DNA from: Corticium candelabrum
Lineage: Eukaryota > Porifera > Homoscleromorpha > Homosclerophorida > Plakinidae
Direction of reading: 5' to 3'
DNA length: 64,000 nt
NCBI RefSeq assembly: GCF_963422355.1
Contig: NC_085099.1
Location: 4,926,820-4,990,819, forward strand
Part shown: positions 61,473 through 64,000 of the stretch, piece by piece
Position numbering within the stretch: the stretch's first letter is position 1
Layout of the letters: each line of letters opens with the position of its first letter
Made by a program: the position numbers and the translations under genes
The notes under the pieces: model-generated
What the model was told of the DNA's origin: nothing
The model's input: only the letters and a program-made list of their open reading frames with translations
The model's database searches: none

Positions 61473-62688
61473 TAGAATAATCCGGGCTACGGTAAACTGT
61501 ACGCTCACGAACACGATGCGTTTTGCGTCTAGCGCTCGCACTTGGCCCAGCTTGTCCAAACATACGGGTAAAATTTTAGCGGCGCATGCGGCTTCGTAGG
61601 AATTGTGTGCCGACGTCTGGGCGCTGCAGCAGTTTTCCTGGTACTGTGTTTGCTTCGTATTTGGTGTGGCGATTTCTATCAGAAACAACGGCTGACGGGG
61701 TTTCTGACGAGGCCGACGAATATTTCGCGTTTGACTCGTCAACAGACGACGATGACGAAGACAGCGATGACGCTACGCTGTACGTCTAGCGGTTAGATGT
61801 TAACTTCTTTCGTTTCTTCGCGATACGCTGTACGGTAAACGTTTTGGGAAATGTTTTGAAAGGTTGGGCGTTGGAAGCGCGTAGTAATGATTTGTCGTCG
61901 CTATGACTACGTTCCCGGATGTGTTTGTTGCAAACGCAATATATTGCAATCTGCATACAGTTTTCTAATACTAGTACGGTATCCGTAGGCGCCTCACTTT
62001 TGTGAGTAACACGTCCAACGGAGTTTTCAGACAGTCTACTGAAACGCCGAGTCCTAGGTAGACAATACGTATTTGTTGAAACTCTAGCTGTCATGGAAGT
62101 AAATATGCAAACTTCCTAGTAGTTTAGATTATGTATATAGGCCTGGTATAGTTAGACGTCTTTGTGCGATCGTGATCAAGACAATTGAAGTGTACAGTCT
62201 AGGTATGCACTCAGTTCCGTTGTAACGACAGTGGTGTGGTATTTACTGACATAGAAAATTGATATCAGCAAACATTGACTATCAACAGTGTTAGATGCAG
62301 CACAGTGTAGTAAAGGTTGGGGTTGCTATGGTTAGTTACCCGGATGTGTTGGTTGCAGACCTAATACATTGCTATCATGCAAACAGTTTCTAATATTTTA
62401 TACATTTCTTAGCTCTCCTTTACCTCAACATCATTCTTTGCCACCTGCTTCATCTCCTCTTTCTAATACACCACCTCCAGTTCTACCACCTTTCATCCCA
62501 TCTTGTCTTCCTTCTTCATCGTTGTCAACATCACGTCCTCGTCAGCCACGTCAATGGCCAATTCCTCAGCCTCAACAACAGCAGTCGTCTGATTCCAAGC
62601 CTGAGCCAGCCGAACACGTTGATTGCCGCACTGATGCACTGAACGCGAGGAGTTCTGATTATCCACCTAATGATAGTCTAGGTATCAA
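61473..62688. other. Region between the UPF0488 start and the piggyBac core
   Basis: A + strand ORF 61586-61789 is acidic (SSTDDDDEDSDDATLYV), like piggyBac N-termini, and 62400-62692 is Pro/Ser-rich. Both may be the transposase N-terminal part but are not in one frame. About 61902-61975 and 62330-62400 are related direct repeats (cccggatgtgtt, ttctaata). A minus-strand ORF 62094-61786 ends in a basic stretch (RIAKKRKKLTSNR) of unknown meaning. Confidence 0.45.
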
Positions 62689-64000
62689 TTGAAGTTACCA
62701 TCCTTTCAACCATCTAGGCAACCTGGATTCTACCCTCCTCCAATGTATCCAACCAACACTCTCGGAGTCTTCAAACTGTTCTTCACCGATGAAATGCTAG
62801 AGACCATCAGAATGTATGTGTTTGATGTCTTTCGTGTGCGTTTGTCATTACGTTATAATATTTTTTTAGAAACAGCAACATCAACGGTGAAGACAGTTGC
62901 AAAAAGCCTACTGTGGAAGATCAGGAGGGCGCCAAGGGGAGGGTAGTTTTCGTTCAGTGACGCTTGTGGAAATGAACTCATTCCTAGGGCTCATAACGTA
63001 CATGGGAATTGTAAAGGTATATACTATAACAAAATTCCTTAGTAGTTTCTTCTTAATTATATATGTAATATTGTATTTACTAGGTTCCTGAGCTCTCTAA
63101 ACACTGGTCCACAACTTTTCCATTTCACGGATTGTGGGCCAGACGGTTCATATCTCGCAATCATTTTGTCGCTATACTATCAGTCCTGCAGTTGGAGAAT
63201 CCTCACACTGACAATGACCAAGGGGTGACCCATTGAGAAAAGTCAGAGGTCTCGTTGAGGCCATGCGTCTTAATTGTGTCAAATATGGTCAGCCCCATGC
63301 CCGTGTCTCACTTGACGAGCGAATGGTCAAAGCTAAAGGCTGTTTTGGCTTTAGGTATGTAGAGGATTCTAACATAAAACTAGGAATTTACTAAATTTGT
63401 TTTTGCTGTTATTAGGCAATACATAAAAACAAGCCCGTCAAGTGAGGAGTGAAGTTGTATTGTTTATGTGATTCCATCCCTGGCTACACATACAACTTCA
63501 ATATATACAAGGGCAAAGAGCGTCAATCATCAGATGCAGTGACAACAGCTGGAACAACAACAACAACAACAACAACAGCTGCAACCACAACACTATCGGC
63601 TGGCTCGGCTCGGAAACGACGGAAGACAGCGGATGACAGTGTCATCCGTCGTACAGTTGTGCGTATGATGGACCCTCTCCTTGATCAGGGGTACGCTGTA
63701 TACACCGATCAATTCTACACATTGGGACCTTTGTTCAAGGAGCTTTACAATTGAGGTACAATGGCTTGTGGTACAGTCCAGAAAAACAGGAAGGGTGCTC
63801 CTCCATACATGAAAATCCACGTCTCTTTGGAAAGTCACCACGAGGTAGCCATAGCAAATAAGTTTATCAGCAAAGCAAATACAATTATAGTTTTCTTTAG
63901 GTTCATTCCACTATGATGTTGACAGCAAACTTCTAATTATTCAGTGGTTAGACCGCAGCTTGGTGCGGGTAATGAGCACCCTTCATTCTGGACATACTCC
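62689..64000 (+). pseudogene. piggyBac-type transposase, intron-containing, decayed, cut by window end
   Basis: DDD transposase of the piggyBac family. Motifs in order: VFKLFFTDEMLETI, VEMNSFLGLITYMGIVK, ELSKHWSTTF, SLDERMVKAKG (first Asp), VKLYCLCDSIPGYTYNFNIY, VYTDQFYTLGPLF (second Asp), TMACGTVQKNRKGAPP and, near the edge, IIQWLDRSLVRVMST (third Asp). Three short GT-AG introns fit the frame: 62814-62869, 63017-63083 and 63355-63415. Lesions are frame changes near 62940 and 63225 and TGA stops at 63445-63447 and 63752-63754. A domesticated gene that later decayed, or a young insertion, are both possible. Confidence 0.82.

Overview
This window is animal nuclear DNA. It has GT-AG introns, long CA/TG microsatellites, many degenerate transposons and one 200-base assembly gap. 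No ribosome binding sites or operons are visible. Three things suggest an early-branching metazoan, and I infer a sponge, perhaps a homoscleromorph: GT29 sialyltransferase genes, DBH/MOXD1-type copper monooxygenases with short introns, and sponge-style LINE, RTE and Gypsy debris. The taxon is inferred from gene content and was not tested.

The backbone is a segmentally duplicated cluster of secretory-pathway genes on the + strand. The first sialyltransferase (163-6498) is followed by a deleted and truncated piece of a monooxygenase gene (6671-8333). The second sialyltransferase (27185-30430) is followed by a complete 14-exon DOMON plus copper-monooxygenase gene (32701-40366, 640 aa). A tandem paralogue of that gene (41612-54476, 636 aa) comes next. 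All splice junctions that I traced in these genes keep the frame. The two monooxygenases have exons of identical length except the last, and all copper-ligand residues are present.

The cluster is loaded with mobile DNA. Intron 1 of the first sialyltransferase holds a 3.7-kb element with 636-bp inverted repeats that encodes an intact, intron-containing RING-finger protein. Between the two sialyltransferases lie a Helitron scrap at a duplication breakpoint, a possible spliced gene of unknown function, a LINE scrap, and a 6.2-kb MULE with an Ulp1-like protease and a SWIM zinc finger. The MULE is nested in a small Harbinger-like MITE. The same interval also holds two more MITEs of that family, a decayed minus-strand Gypsy, and a remnant resembling the Polinton DNA polymerase B family. 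The last intron before the Met-ligand exons of the second monooxygenase holds a Gypsy element with 163-bp LTRs and a perfect 5-bp target duplication.

The right end (about 56.4-61.5 kb, minus strand) carries a gene for a UPF0488/C8orf33-family protein, assembled here from five to six exons, with RTE-type LINE debris in its intron. A decayed, intron-containing piggyBac transposase runs off the right edge.

Functionally, the native genes point to Golgi sialylation and to secretory or ER copper-dependent hydroxylation. Their neighbourhood looks like a product of tandem duplication and is not evidence of a shared pathway.
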